A DNA stretch of 64,000 nt from Ceraceosorus guamensis (taxonomy: Eukaryota > Basidiomycota > Exobasidiomycetes > Ceraceosorales > Ceraceosoraceae), in NCBI RefSeq assembly GCF_003144195.1, contig NW_020289996.1, positions 1,419 to 65,418 on the forward strand, read 5' to 3'. Numbering within the stretch: position 1 is the stretch's first letter; each line of letters begins with the position of its first letter. The position numbers were made by a program, and so were the translations under genes. The notes below the pieces were generated by a model. It was not told where the DNA came from and made no database searches. It saw nothing but the letters and a program-made list of their open reading frames with translations. Positions 43,690 to 55,662 of the stretch are shown here, piece by piece.

Positions 43690-46102
43690 TCAGTCTAGCA
43701 GTAGCAGCACGGTGCTAGTCATCAGCACCACCGCAACACAAAGCAGCTGCAGCTGCAAGTCCAATTTGGCCGATCTGCTTGCGCCATCCTTTTTGCCTGT
43801 AGCGGCGGGATTAGGAGGGGCAGGAATGACCTGCCTACTATCGTTCGCAATGACCGGCACCTCGTTTCCCGTGACTTGGGATATCAAAGCCGAGTAGCTT
43901 CTCGATCCCGCTCCCAAGGTCGGCAAGAGACCCAACGAAGGGGTCTGGGTAGCGTTGAGGAAGATGTAGGAGGCGGTGGAGGTGGGTGCGAGGAGTGGGA
44001 CGATAGAGTTTGGCAAGGTGGTCGCTATGGGAGTTGCGATGCTTGAGAGAAAAGAGGAGAGGGAGGCTGTGGGCTCTGGCGCGTAGAGCGAGGAGCTCTC
44101 AGCAGAGGGTGAGGCCCGGAAAGGGTAAAACCCAATCTTTGGTGGCTCTGTCCCCTCGATGCCTAGCGAAAAGACTGCGTGGCACGGCCCCATCACTACG
44201 TCAATGCGCAGTGCGATCATGGTAACGCGCTTGCCGCTGACTCACTAGAGTATTGCGCTCGCATAAAGGCTTGACCGAGGATCCAGTCTACACCATCCGG
44301 TGAAGCAGGAACGGCAGCTGGCCAAGCCAAGCAAAGGTACGGATTGCCAACAGCCGGTCCAATCACTACCAAGTGTTCCACTCTCGTCAGCATCGACGAC
44401 ATACGACGTCGTTGGCTCGGCATTCCACTCACGGTAGTCGCTAGGTAGCAGTGTGAAGTTCCGCTGAGGGCCAAAGCTAAAGTGCATGCGGACAGTCGTA
44501 TCGCACGGGACGATCCATCGACCATCGCCGACGTATCTAGCCCCAAATATCTGGTCAAAGAGTCTGCCGACCGCATCGAACGGCCCAACGATGCCCAGCG
44601 TGCCCGAATCGATCAGAGCGATGGGGTCCGTTCCTACCTGACTGTACGTCGGACTAATATCTACGCTCGTGCCATTGACCCCGGCACCTGTGAGCCGCAG
44701 GGCCCAGTACGCGTACGATCCGAGTACTCGAGCTTCTTGGTTGGGAAGGGACGTTTCTGGCGCGGCTCTGTTTCCGGATGGGAAAGGCACCACATCGTAC
44801 CAAGCCACATCGAGCCTTGCTTGCTTGTCGGGCAAGTAGGCAGTATCGATGGCGCCTACGGTCAAGCGACCCCCGCTCTGATTGAGAGCTAGCGAAAAGA
44901 GCGGGTATGACACGTCGGAGGAGGTGATCAAGGAAGTCATCAACGGCGTGCTCTTTCCTTGCACTTGCTCCGTCACATTGAACAAGCTCCTAGCTATCGC
45001 GCTGCTCCTAGTGAATCCCAATCCCAGCACTCCAGAGATTCCCTGCTCTTGCAGCGTAATGTTGGTGCTGTTCACCAGACCGAATATCTGCTGAGAAACG
45101 CCCAGGTTGGCCAGCGTGATGTTCTCCACTCCCAGCACGCCCGTCGCCGTCTCGGTGGAATCGTAAGTGATTGAGAAGGGCACAGCGTTGCCGCTGCTAC
45201 TTGGAGCGGCGGCAAACATGCGCAACAAGCCAAGACCAGGACGCCGGTTAGGCGCGCGGCGTTGCACACTTTCGGAGCCCTCATCGTCGCGGTCTCCAGT
45301 CGGAGCATCTTCGCTTTCTGCTCGCGCTGCACGCTGCTCGCCATTGGACAGAGTACCATTGGATGCAGTACTTGTGCTGCCCGAAGTTGTGTTGACATTG
45401 ACGCTGGATCCTACTGCAAGTTGACGATAAGTCCCGCTAGCCGTTTCGTCAAACTTGAACAGATCTTGCGCTTGACACTGTTGGTTGTTGCACGACGATG
45501 AGACGACCCATAAATCTGCAGAGCCAGTGTCCAGCTCCACAAATACCAGTTGAGCCGGATTCGACATGTTTACGGGTGCGTTGTATGCACTGTCGCGCGC
45601 AGAAAGGCACGATGGAACGTAAGCTTGCCATATAAGACTCGATTGGCGTGCCCTTGCGCTGTGGGAGCGACCATTGCGCAGGCCAAGGCGCTCAATGCCA
45701 ATCGCACGCTCCTAGCTGATTCTGAATAGCGCACGGCTCAAATGTGCAGCGCTCGACTCACTCTCCAAGATGCCCAAGTTCCTGAACCTTGTCGTTCATG
45801 TTGACATCGCTGCTCGACGGTCTGTCCCTCGAAGCAGCCCCCACTCTCCTCCTCCTCTCTGCTCTCTGCTGACTCCTCTTGACCGCATTCTCCCAAGAAC
45901 CGTGCCTGGCATGCCGAGGTGGTCTGAGATCGACGTGCGGTGACGGTGCGCGCAGACCCGGGATGGAATCCCTCTTGATCAGAGCTTCGTCGAGGAAGTA
46001 AGAGGGAGCAGGAGACTCGCTGGATGCGCGTCCTGCTAGCAGGCTGATGGCTGCGAGCAGACACGCCCCGTAAAGCTGGCTCCTTTTCGATGAAGCTATC
46101 AT
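43690..46102 (-). CDS. pepsin-family aspartic protease, probably GPI-anchored
   Basis: Secreted A1-family protease. Exons are 46102-45762, 45589-44433, 44380-44246, 44174-43690, about 705 residues with consistent phases. A signal peptide (SQLYGACLLAAISLLAGRAS) follows MIASSKR. A basic propeptide runs to about residue 110 (KRSQQRAERRRR). The first catalytic motif is VELDTGSADLWV; the second is ALIDSGTLGIVGP. ILGQAFMRAQYSIFSLG is the conserved C-terminal strand, assembled across a 71-bp intron (44175-44245). The segment between DTGSAD and the flap carries an S/T/N-rich and acidic insertion. The last 100 residues are S/T/P-rich and end in a hydrophobic tail (LQLLCVAVVLMTSTVLLLLD), consistent with GPI attachment (yapsin-like). 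The 50-bp intron 44381-44432 was chosen because it restores PSDYLEHLVVIGPAVGN. Confidence 0.87.
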
Positions 46103-47386
46103 GTTGTTTATTGAGCAGACGAATCCCCAGCTGGATGTGCGTGGCCGTCGCAGGTGATCGTGGTGCGCACGAGCAGCAGGGAGGATGAAAAATGTCGACT
46201 CACTACACTCATGACTGTGACTTGCTGTCTGGTCGCATCGTTGGCCAAACACACGCACCACTCGACAGAGTCGTCTTGCTCCTCCTTTTCCTTCAAAAGC
46301 CCGGGGTCTGGTCGGTCAGCAGGCCGGCCTGCTGCTATGCCGGCAGATCTACTCACGGTGCACCCAGACGCGCAGTTACGACATGCGGCTATACGCATGT
46401 GCTGTGACGGCACCTACCTAGCCGAAAACACAGTTCTCACGCCCTGCACGCTCACGACTGACACTCGTGACTGCTCCCCATAACGCTGTGCTGTGCGCTC
46501 TCCTTTCTGCTCGCTTGCTTTCTACGCTGCGCTGCTCTGCTCTGCTTAACTTGCTGCTGCATCGCGGTTCCGCATGCCGCAACAGCAGCAGCACGTAACG
46601 GTAAAGGTGCCAACAACCTCCTCACAAACGGGCCTCTCTGCGCCGCGCAATGATTTGTCGCTGCATGGAAATGCCCACTCGCGACCTGGACGGAGCAATG
46701 ACTTCACGATCGTGATTGTGATCTGATCCGAGAGCATTCACGCCTCCCCACGTGTTCATCCTTCAAAGTCGGAAGAAGCTTTTGTGGCAGGAGAAAGGTG
46801 TCGCACCGCACGAGATGCGTTGCCGAAGCTCTGGAGGAAAATTGCATGGTGTGTCGATCTAAATGCTCCAGCCACACTCCTGGTAATACAATCAAGCGAG
46901 ACCGCGCAGTGCACGTCGTACTCGTGACTCACGACTGACGAATCGCTGATCATCCGTCAGGAGACGCAAGTCGCACACTCCCAAACCACGCATTCGATCA
47001 GTCGCGAATGGAGACGTTGGAGCTGATCATTCGCAAAACAAAGCGCCCTACCGAGTGCATCTAGCTGCTCGACCAAGCCCCTTCGTGTGGGAACGACGGG
47101 CACACGAAGGGAAGAGGATCCCCTGAGCGCAAGTCCCACCACACCTACCAAGGACGTCTTTTCCGAGGTGAATCGTCAGACTTGCTCGCGCCTCTCCCCA
47201 GCGCATCGCGAGGGGTGCACATCGCCGTCCCAATGACGACTCGCTCGAGACAAACATCGAGCATCAGAAAAGTCGTCTCACTCGGGGCCGTAGAACGGAA
47301 GCTCGAGCGGTCAAACTTTCATTCACGTGCCGTGTCATGTATTGCCTCTGTGTGTGCGCGCAGGTCTTTGTATGCCTGACGCTCTT
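46103..47386. other. intergenic region, no gene seen
   Basis: About 1.28 kb between two minus-strand genes. It contains several ACTCGTGACT/GTGATTGTGATC-type short repeats (for example 46460 and 46705). It probably holds the aspartic protease promoter and the PRE6 3' UTR. No tRNA or coding exon was recognised. Confidence 0.6.
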
Positions 47387-48790
47387 CTATGAGCTGCCAG
47401 AACCCGCACCTGCACCTGCACCAAGAGAAGCCTGAGCTCCGGCGGTAGCTGCCAACCTCGTGCGACGCCTCTCTGCATCCGCTTCCTTCTCCGCTTCAAT
47501 CTGCGTCACGACCGCTTCCACCTCTGATAGCTCGAGGTTCTGTGGGCGCGGAATGAAAAGAAGAGGCGAGGTGGACAGCACCGTGAGCTAGATCAACGAT
47601 CGATCGGCGGGAGCTCCAAAGCTGATATCATAAACTCACTCTGACCTTTCCAAATCCTTCCATGATGGCAATTTCGATGTCTGTGTAGCGTGCCAAAGTG
47701 AGCGATGGAATGGGAAGAGCAGCCAGACTCCGGGTGTGCATGACCACTCACTCTTGGCGCCAGTCTGCACAACCTCTAGCAAGCTCTTGACGGCCAGCTT
47801 GATCGTAGCCTCCTTGTCCAGATCTTCTGCCCAATTCTTTTCCAAGAATTCACGCACAGTCTTGCTGCTCCTACCGATAGCCACGGCTTTCCACGCGCTG
47901 TACATACCGCTGGGTTCGGTCATGTACAGTCGAGGAACAGCTTCGTTCGGATCAAAGCCGATCAGAATCGTAGATAAACCAAATGGACGTACTCCGCCGG
48001 ATTGAGTGTACCTCTGCGAGATGGTGCGGAGGAGGAGGAAGAGAAACCGTCAGCTAGAGCTTTGGGAAAGGACAGATGGGAAGGCTGCTGACTTGCTGAA
48101 TGCCTGCAATGTGCCTCGTGATGTAGTCCACGCTGACCGGATCCTCGACTGTGAGTCGGTGTGATTGGCACTCGATGCGCGCCTTGTCGATCAGAATGCG
48201 AGCGTCGGCAGTGAGACCTGGTCGTGAAGTGAGCGCGGGAGAGCAATCGTCAGAAAGATCGCACAAGCGAGTCGAGCCGGAAGTCATTCAGCCCTCGAAG
48301 CTTCCGGTCTGCAGATAGGCCCGAGGCGAGTCCCTTTCCCAAGTCACTCTACAGCACGAGGCCGAGCGGGACCATGTATGCGCTCGCCCGCCGATACCCC
48401 GTTGGCCATCTTGGCAGCGCTAGCACTTTTGCTTTTCCAGATTCTCCCAAAAAACAACCGCGCACGCCGGTCATCACTCACCAGCAAAAGCTAGACAAAT
48501 GTGATCGTCCAGCATGGCCGTCTTTCTGATAGTCCTGGCATCCTGCAACTGCAACACGCTCTTCTTCTCCACTCCCAGCACCACCACATCTTTGCCCCTC
48601 ACGCCAATGGCGCAAGTTCCCTTTCGCACGGCTTCGGCGGCATAGTCTACTTGGAAGAGATGACCTAAGATGGGCAGAGTGCGAGAGGGGGCGACGTGAG
48701 GGACAGGTCAAGGAGGAGATGGACCAAGGCCTTTGGAAGCTCACCATCTGGGGAGAAGACGGTCAGCGCACGATCGTAGGATCTCGACAT
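47387..48790 (-). CDS. PRE6: 20S proteasome subunit alpha 4 (PSMA7/Pre6)
   Basis: Structural alpha-ring subunit of the 20S core. Exons are 48790-48745, 48664-48482, 48217-48093, 48013-47752, 47680-47640, 47539-47387, about 269 residues. The alpha signature is [25 protein letters not shown]. Family-specific text follows: [109 protein letters not shown], and [19 protein letters not shown]. The C-terminal tail is extended by an alanine/glycine-rich stretch ([18 protein letters not shown]), beyond the usual lysine-rich end. The gene is divergent from RPN12. All junctions restore conserved words. Confidence 0.96.
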
Positions 48791-49505
48791 TGTGCCCGGA
48801 TGTCTGCGGAGACGTCAAGTTGTTGGGAGAGGAGTCTTGCTTCCTTTCTTGTCCCCGTGGAAGATTGAAGTGCTAGACGTGTCAATCCCGGATGGTTGCG
48901 CTTCTGACTTGTACAAAGGTGGGGGTGGGGGGTGCGGATGAGGGATGCGATTCACGCAATTTGTGAATGGCGTTGGATATGGTGACTGACGCGGCCGTGC
49001 AGAGAAGCGCTTTCGCGTCGACTCAATTGACTCGCTCGACTCGCGCATGGTCGGTGCGCAAGTCACGTGCTTTCAACCGGCCAAACCCCACGACGCGCGT
49101 CCTGTTCGATGTGACACCTGCTCGATCATGATGCAGATCACTCACACACACCCTCTCACACACTCTCTCTCCCTTTCTTTGCCGGCTGTCCACATCTATC
49201 TCCAGCACCAGTTCGACCAAGGAGGACACCTCACGCTGCTGTGAATCACGCGACTTGTTCGTTTTACGAGGTGTCGAACAAGGCACTAGAATCTCATCAG
49301 CGTTGCATTCGGAGTCTGGCATCTTTTGGGCAAGACCTGCATTTCGTTCACAAGGACTCAGACTCGCAATCTGTTGGCGTCCACATCCGTACGTGCACGT
49401 GCAAACCCCATCCGATCAAGACGTCTCGTCTGCACACAATCCAGTGAATATTTGCTGCCCAGGTCCAGCCCGACATCCCGCTCGGTGCACACATACGCCG
49501 CCAAA
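48791..49505. promoter_or_regulatory. bidirectional promoter region of proteasome genes PRE6 and RPN12
   Basis: The 715 bp between two divergent proteasome genes contains no coding exon. It holds the block 49045-49095 shared with the PRE4 promoter (described separately), a GTGGGGGTGGGG tract (about 48920), and ATTCACGCAATTTGTGAATGGC (48951-48972), which resembles the dispersed genomic motif. Co-regulation is inferred from orientation and shared function. Confidence 0.6.
49045..49095 (+). promoter_or_regulatory. candidate proteasome promoter module (copy 1)
   Basis: GCATGGTCGGTGCGC (49045-49059) is followed after 4 bp by CACGTG (49064-49069) and then TTCAACCGGCCAAACCCC. The same 15-mer, E-box and a TTCAA..GGCCA..CCCC element occur in the same order and strand upstream of PRE4. 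The block is about 255 bp upstream of the PRE6 ATG. Function is inferred. Confidence 0.5.
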
Positions 49506-50558
49506 ATGTCCCTTTCCAGCGTCCTCTCGGCCGTTCAATCCAATCCCAGTCCCAAAGTGCTGGCGGATGCCAAGGCTCAATTAGCAGTGCACAATCTCCT
49601 TTGTCCTACTCCCGATGCCAACTCGAAGGATCTGGCTATAGCGAGGGATATCTTGGAAGCTGGAGCTTTTGCTGCCATCAGAGCGGGAGACCTGAATGGC
49701 TTCGATAGGTACATTGGGCTGCTCAGGGTGTTCTGGGATGACTACAGGTGCGTCGTGGGTGGGCATGATGCAGAGGCTCGCAACCATTGTTGCTCATGCT
49801 CATGCTCTCTCTCGTCGCTCATACCGTCTCTGTCGAATCGCGCATCACCGGCACCGAATTGCTCTCCATCGCAGCTCCCTCCTGCCGCCTTCTGCTTCTC
49901 ACGAACCTCTTTTGGGTCTCTCACTGCTGCGTCTTCTCTCTTCTAACTCCATCGCAGCATTCCACACTGCGCTCGAAACGCTTCCGCCAGAGTTGGTGGC
50001 CAAATCAGAGTACATTCAACATCCCATCGATTTGGAAAGATGGTTGATGGAAGGCAGCTATTCTAAAGTGTGGAGAGCTAGGCAACAAGCTCCTCAGAAG
50101 GAGTACGCATTCTTTGTAGAGGGCTTGATGGGCACTATCAGGTGTGTATGCAGCATGGTGATACGGATTGTAGCTTGCGCGCCAGCATACTGACGCCTTG
50201 CACGCCCCGCTCAGACACGAGATCGCCTCGTGCGAGGAGAAGGCGTACGACAGCTTGCCGCTCGCAGATGCAGCCACGCTGCTCTTCTTCGACAATATGC
50301 ACGATGTCAGCTCGTTCGCCAACGAGGTGGGTTGATAAAGGAGCATCGAATCTGACACAGCTTCATGCTAAATCGAACCGTCGCTCTCGTCTTTGCCAAC
50401 GTTCACAGAGAGGCTGGCAAATCAATCCTACCACGCAAACTGTGCATTTCGTCAACAAGGCGAATGCGCTCGCGAATCAGGGAAGGGATGCCATTCCAAA
50501 GAAGGCGACGATCATCTCCAATTTGCAATTCGCAAAAGAGTTGGAGAGCATCGTATAG
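49506..50558 (+). CDS. RPN12: 26S proteasome regulatory subunit Rpn12 (PSMD8)
   Basis: Lid subunit of the 19S regulatory particle. Exons are 49506-49747, 49875-50141, 50215-50326, 50409-50558, about 256 residues, all phases consistent. Recognised by FDRYIGLLRVFWDDYR, LLGLSLLRLLSSNSIAAFHTALETLP, a YIQHPIDLERWLMEGSYSKVW block, EYAFFVEGLMGTIRHEIASCEEKAYDSL, LLFFDNMHDVSSFANE, and the C-terminal PCI/winged-helix end RGWQINPTTQTVHFVNK. The predicted length matches yeast Rpn12 (about 270). The ATG at 49506 is the first of the conserved N-terminus (MSLSSVLSAVQSN). Confidence 0.93.
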
Positions 50559-52181
50559 AGGGAAATGCGCTCGAGAAGCTTTTGGGCAGCGAGATGTTGC
50601 TCGCGCAGCTCCTCGATGAACTTCTAGCTTGCGATTACGTGAGCGGTGTAGCATCAAATGCAGCTCTCCACAGCAATGACTAGTCACGCAATTCTCGGCG
50701 GTGTGATGGATTGCCTTCTTGGAGCTCGGAAGATGACAGTCTGCTTCGCCGACCCACGATAGGAGACCATTCAGTAAGCGCGGGCACGCTACTTGCGCGC
50801 GGTTGGATGCGCATTGCGTGAAAATGGTCGATACTTCCCAGACTGGATCAATACAGTGCGTTGACCTTGTTATCCTTGGCTCCAATCAAGGATGAGAAGC
50901 TTTCTATCGCATCGACTTTAGTGTTTTGTCGATGACGGAGCAGCGCAGTCGCGATCTCGTTGTCTTGTCTGTCATGAAGCCTCGAACGTCTCTGCTGGAG
51001 ATGCATAGGGAGATTGTGCTCCACCATGACGGACGAAGGGGGAGGGAAGGTCACGAGTGCGACCGGCAATGACGAGCGAAGAGGTTATGCGCGCCACAAA
51101 CTCGGTGGGATGAAGTGTTTCTCAGTCGAGGGGTGCTTCGCTGCCTTGACCCTCGTCCTCTGTCGTATTTGCGATCCACCGATCACACTCAAAAGACTCC
51201 TCATCCAGAGTCGCAATGTATATACGCACGTGTAGACGGAGAGATTACGCTGTATGCATCTTCCTACCTCTACAGGTGGGCTGCTCGAAGCATGCTTGCT
51301 CGCCGCACATAGCTAGGCAAGTGCCTGCCCCTGACAGACTTGAATACCTACACGAATCAGGTTGCACAAGCTTCTTCAAGTGATTCGATGTTGTCCGCTC
51401 GGCCAAAGCCATGGATGAAGTCATTCATCGGTGTGTGATCGTAGCTCGACTCTTCGTGTCCAAACCGAGTCGCGTGGTCTTCTCAGCACGCTACAGTCTG
51501 GGCTGCGTAGCAGCTGATGCGACTTGTGACTTGAGAAACGGACGATCTGGCCCCATCTTTCTCCTGGGCGCTGCATGCCCGTGCCCGTGCCCGTGCCCGT
51601 GCCCGCCTCGCCCCTCTGCTGCAAGTACGGCGACCTTTTGTCTCGTCGCCTCGGCTTCCCTTGCTCTTCAGTCTGCTGGGCGGGCTGCAAAGCACGAAGC
51701 TGTGGATCTGTGTGAATGCACAACAGCTGCACGCGAGCTGCACGCACGACTTGCCGTCACGGGGGCTTGTTGCTTTCCTCGGCATCGGAGTTTGGGAGGG
51801 GAGTGGCGGGCGGCCAATTGCCTGCCTGAGCTGCCCTCTGCTGCATCATCACGTAGCTTTGGTCCGAAAAGGCAAGAGAAGGCATGAATGAGGCATAACA
51901 TTATGCGAGCGAGCGAGGGTCGGTTGGGTTGAGTGAGAAAATGATCGAATGGAAAGCGTGAATCGAATGAAAGCAAAAGGTGGAGTTTGGAGTAGTGAAT
52001 GGAGAATCGCTAGCGTCCGATTTCGCCCAGCTCTCTCCTCGACAAACTCAACGGTTTCTAGGCTTCCTCTTGACAGGCCAGGACCGAGGCAACTTCGAAA
52101 CCCCCATCGATCCCATCTCTTGTCCAGCCTCTCGTACTCCGCAAGACGCAACGTATGACTTGTTGATCGAGTCAATCGAAA
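50559..52181. other. intergenic region, no gene seen
   Basis: About 1.6 kb with only short open frames lacking domain similarity. It has CCCGTG hexamer repeats (51578-51604), CATGAA/GAATGA near-repeats (51880-51975) and a leader for the next gene. No RNA gene was recognised. Confidence 0.6.
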
Positions 52182-53408
52182 ATGTCGCTCTTTGCCGCAC
52201 GGACGGCGCTCCTCTCTCTTGCCCTGCTGGTCTTGCTTGCACTCACAACGGTGGAAGCGTATCCTTCCGAGCACACAAAGGTCCAAGCAGAGTGTGTCGA
52301 GGGACGAGCGCAGGCACGCAACTCAGCTGTAAACGTCGTCAGGAGGGATGTGCCGCCTGGGGGCGATGTGGATTACTACAGCCCGCTGAACAAGACGGGA
52401 GGATTGATGACCACTGTGAGTAGAGTTAGACTTACGCGACTGACCACTTTGCCAGTCGTGTCGCTCAGCACGGTCACCTCCTCCTCCTCCTCCTCCTCTT
52501 GTCTCTGGCACGACAGATCATTCCGGATTTAGACGTAGGCGAGCCCTTGAACATCATCATCTCTGGAAAATCATCCAAGACGGTGTTGGAGGTAGAAGGA
52601 TTCCTACTCTGGGCAACGTGAGGAGCTCTTCAGACATCGTCTTTTGTTCCTTGGCATACCATGTCTGACAGCGCAATTATTGCATCCGCTTTCCAGATCG
52701 ATCAACTTTGGCGTCTCGTGCTTGGGACAAGCGAACGGGACACAGCAGAATGCAAATTTGGGTGATGGAGGTGGCAACAAGACGCAAGGTACAGGCAATG
52801 GAGACAATGGAGTGATGAGGTGGAATTATGGCGATGCGTATATTGGCACTTGTAGAGAGACTATTCAGGGTGGCAATCATTTTAGGTGGTGGAGACAAGA
52901 TGGCAGGGAGGCGAACAGCGGAGCTTACTTCTTGGGCGCATCTCTCGAAGGCCCGTTGAGCACGCAGCACGACATTGTCGCAAATGGTTACAATCTCGGT
53001 CGAGATGAGATCGGTGAGTAATTTGGGTCCTACCGAACGTCTTCTAGGACAATGAACCTCACACAGTCGTCCATCATAGTTGGCAATGCCACGCGGTCCA
53101 ACGGAACCACGTGGGGAGGCAATTACTACCGCGCAACTGTCGAGTACATCCCTGCTGGCGTGCTTCTCAACGATACTACCGAAGGTATCAACCACCCAGA
53201 TGTCGCTCCACCTGGCGGCAATGCTCAGGATGGCAGAGTAGCCGTGCTCACAGTCATCCAGACTGTTGTTTCGGACCAAGCGACAAACTTGCAGTACGAC
53301 AATCAGACGGACGCTTCCACAGCCTCAGTCTCGAGCCAGGCCTTTGCCAAATGGCAGCTCCTTGCCACAATCGCGGCTGTCGCGCTCGCCATGGCATCGG
53401 CAATGTAA
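52182..53408 (+). CDS. secreted, probably GPI-anchored protein of a basidiomycete-conserved family
   Basis: No enzymatic function is known to me. The sequence resembles an uncharacterised family I recall as widespread in basidiomycetes. Exons are 52182-52415, 52517-52617, 52697-53013, 53080-53408, about 326 residues. It has a signal peptide (MSLFAARTALLSLALLVLLALTTVEA) and an YYSPLNKTGGLMTTIIPD start. A PLNIIISGKSSKTVLEVEGFLLWATSINF block follows, then SCLGQANGTQQNANLGDG, MRWNYGDAYIGTCRETIQGGNHFRWWRQDGR, SGAYFLGASLEGPLSTQHDIV, and NGYNLGRDEIVGNAT. Several N-glycosylation sites are present. The hydrophobic tail (WQLLATIAAVALAMASAM) fits a GPI signal. Splices restore in-frame conserved text. 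The cell wall or surface is the likely location. Confidence 0.8.
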
Positions 53409-55662
53409 ATATTTGTAGCCTTCCGTCCAGCCATCTTCCCTTCTCTCACACATACTCGCGCCACTATCAAACTGCTCCATTGCCACACATATTATTACAT
53501 CTCATCAAATAGATTATCATCCTTAGCCCCCTTTCGTTGCGAATGAGAATGTGTGATACAGGCGTGGTCTCCACCACGACTAGAAGTGCTACGCATCGTC
53601 TGCCTAGTAGTGACAAACAGAGAAAGAGCTTGGCAACCCCCACCGATGGCGGAGCCCCAATTCGTGATTGAAACACCGACAAGCGGAAGTGACCACCCGG
53701 TCCGTCTGTCGTCGCGCGAGGTTTGGCCGCGCGACGCGAGCGAGCTGCTAATTGTACATTTTCATGCCGTTCTTGACTTGCTGCGTACACCGCGCTTACC
53801 AACCCTCAGAATTCCCTCGTCATGTTGCAGAAGACCAAAGTGAATGACCGATGAATACGTTCACGATTGCGACGCAGCCGCGCGACGTGTGACAGCTTGT
53901 TGAGGCGACCTTCTGAGGCAAGTCTGAACACGGCTGGTGCGGGGACATCAACAAGGCACTACTGCACAGCTATCTAAGCGCTGCGATGCAACACGCAAGA
54001 TGGTCCGACGTGTCCTCCACGCTATGACCATTTGGGTCGTGCGCTTCCGCCATCGAGCTAGCACGGACAATCGGTGATCCGGGACTGCCTTTCTGAGACA
54101 AGACCACCACTCGAGTTCCAAAAATAGCGTTGTTATTTGGAGAGCATGGGTGTCTGTCCTAGTAACATCGATGGAGCAATGTCAATCTCGCGCGTGCTGC
54201 TTTGCGATCTACTGTGCGCCGCCCATGTCAGCGTGTGCCGAGGCAAAATCGTCGAGATAAGCACGAGACGCAAGTTCGGGGGGCTGCTTATGACTCAACC
54301 TCCACCTCGCCAGCCTATCCTCGCTTCCCGCTGCAGAACCAGGGGAGAGGATGATTATTGCAACAAGTTCACATCGTGCAGAGATGACGGTCACGGGTCT
54401 GTACGCACGAGGGAACGAAGTAGGGTCAAACACTCAAAGACTGCCTCTCCTCCTTTGATGTGCCCGCCGAATCGAAAGGCTGCACGAATTAGCGCAGATG
54501 AGCTCAGCTAGCTCTGCTGCAGGGCTCTAAACATCGCGGACCCTGAAACGCGGTCGTTTGATACGCGCTTTTTCCGCCACCTAAACAAAAATGTATCGCG
54601 CGAGCAATTGATTTGCCAGACAAAAGATCTCCCGCTTTGGCCAAGTCAAACATAATGAAGAAACTTGGCGAGACCTGGGTGGGATTTGATGGAGGGGACC
54701 CCCCTGAGATTTTGCAAATGTGGATCAACAAAAGCCACTGACGCTCAGAGGAGCGCGGGCTCGGTCCGTTGCGCTCTTCTCTTCGTGGCGTGACTTTTGT
54801 TGCGTCGGCAATCGCACCACGCAGCAGCACTCGTGGCTCGCTCTTGGCTCCTCGGTGACTAGGAATCAAACTCCCCCCTAGAAGCGAGGCAAGGTGGAGC
54901 AAGATGCAGCCACACAGCCACTGCTGGATGGTTTAGCGCTTGATGACGGACAGGTCGAAGTGACATGCATGCATAGCATGTGCGTACATGTACAGATGCA
55001 TGAACTTGCATGAATCGAGGGATATTAATCGAGAGCGAGTTGAAAGTTGACGGTGCCGGCAGGCGTCAGGACACTCACCTTCAGTCAGAGTGTGTCATCA
55101 TTTCTGTTGGGCCAAGCGTCGATGCGTCATCGGAGATGCACATCCACACGGCTGCCGGTACAGCTGCTTCAGAAGCGCAGGAGTTGCAGTCGTACTCGTG
55201 AGTGATCCGTGTTGGAAACTTGCACCGGCTCAAATCAGCTTTTACTGTAGGTCAAAGGGGAAAAGCGAGGCGGCAGCACGTTGGATGGCTTGCAGCTCAC
55301 AAAGCAGTGAGAGCCGATCAAGCCGTCTGCTTCACGAAGGCAGCGCGGCCCAAAGGGACCCAAATGCGGGTTCCTCAAGTAAGATTCCGCGATCGTTGGC
55401 GAGCTGGCCTAGCTGCTAGAGTTCAGAATGTTGATTACTCGATGGCATCGCGATCGTCTACACCTCGAGCCTATCTATTCTTTCTTCGTGCTTCGACATT
55501 CCATCACACTTTCAAGAAGCGTTGTCTTCCCCGGCACTGCTTTGGACTCCATCGCCTTGGCTCTTGTGAGCGGAAGAGCAGCTCAGCATCATGCGATTGT
55601 CAGCTTCCTTGCTGTCCTGGCCAGCTATCAGTATGGGGGAGGCCGCTCGGGGAGAGTGTTCC
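53409..55662. other. 2.2-kb intergenic region, no gene seen
   Basis: Open frames on both strands (for example 54504-54902) show no recognisable domain and no matching splice partners. One TTCACGATTGC motif lies at 53859, and palindromic TGCATGCATAGCATG near 54965. The final portion is the leader of the channel gene. In-frame ATGs at 55591 and 55633 precede the start chosen for that gene. Confidence 0.6.

Noticed and set aside
51411-51887. Open frame of 158 codons with a CPCPCP repeat
   Set aside because: The repeat is the CCCGTG hexamer in translation. No homology was recognised and the start context is poor.
54504-54902. Open frame of 132 codons on the minus strand
   Set aside because: No signal peptide, domain or neighbouring exons. 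The composition looks like random GC-rich sequence.
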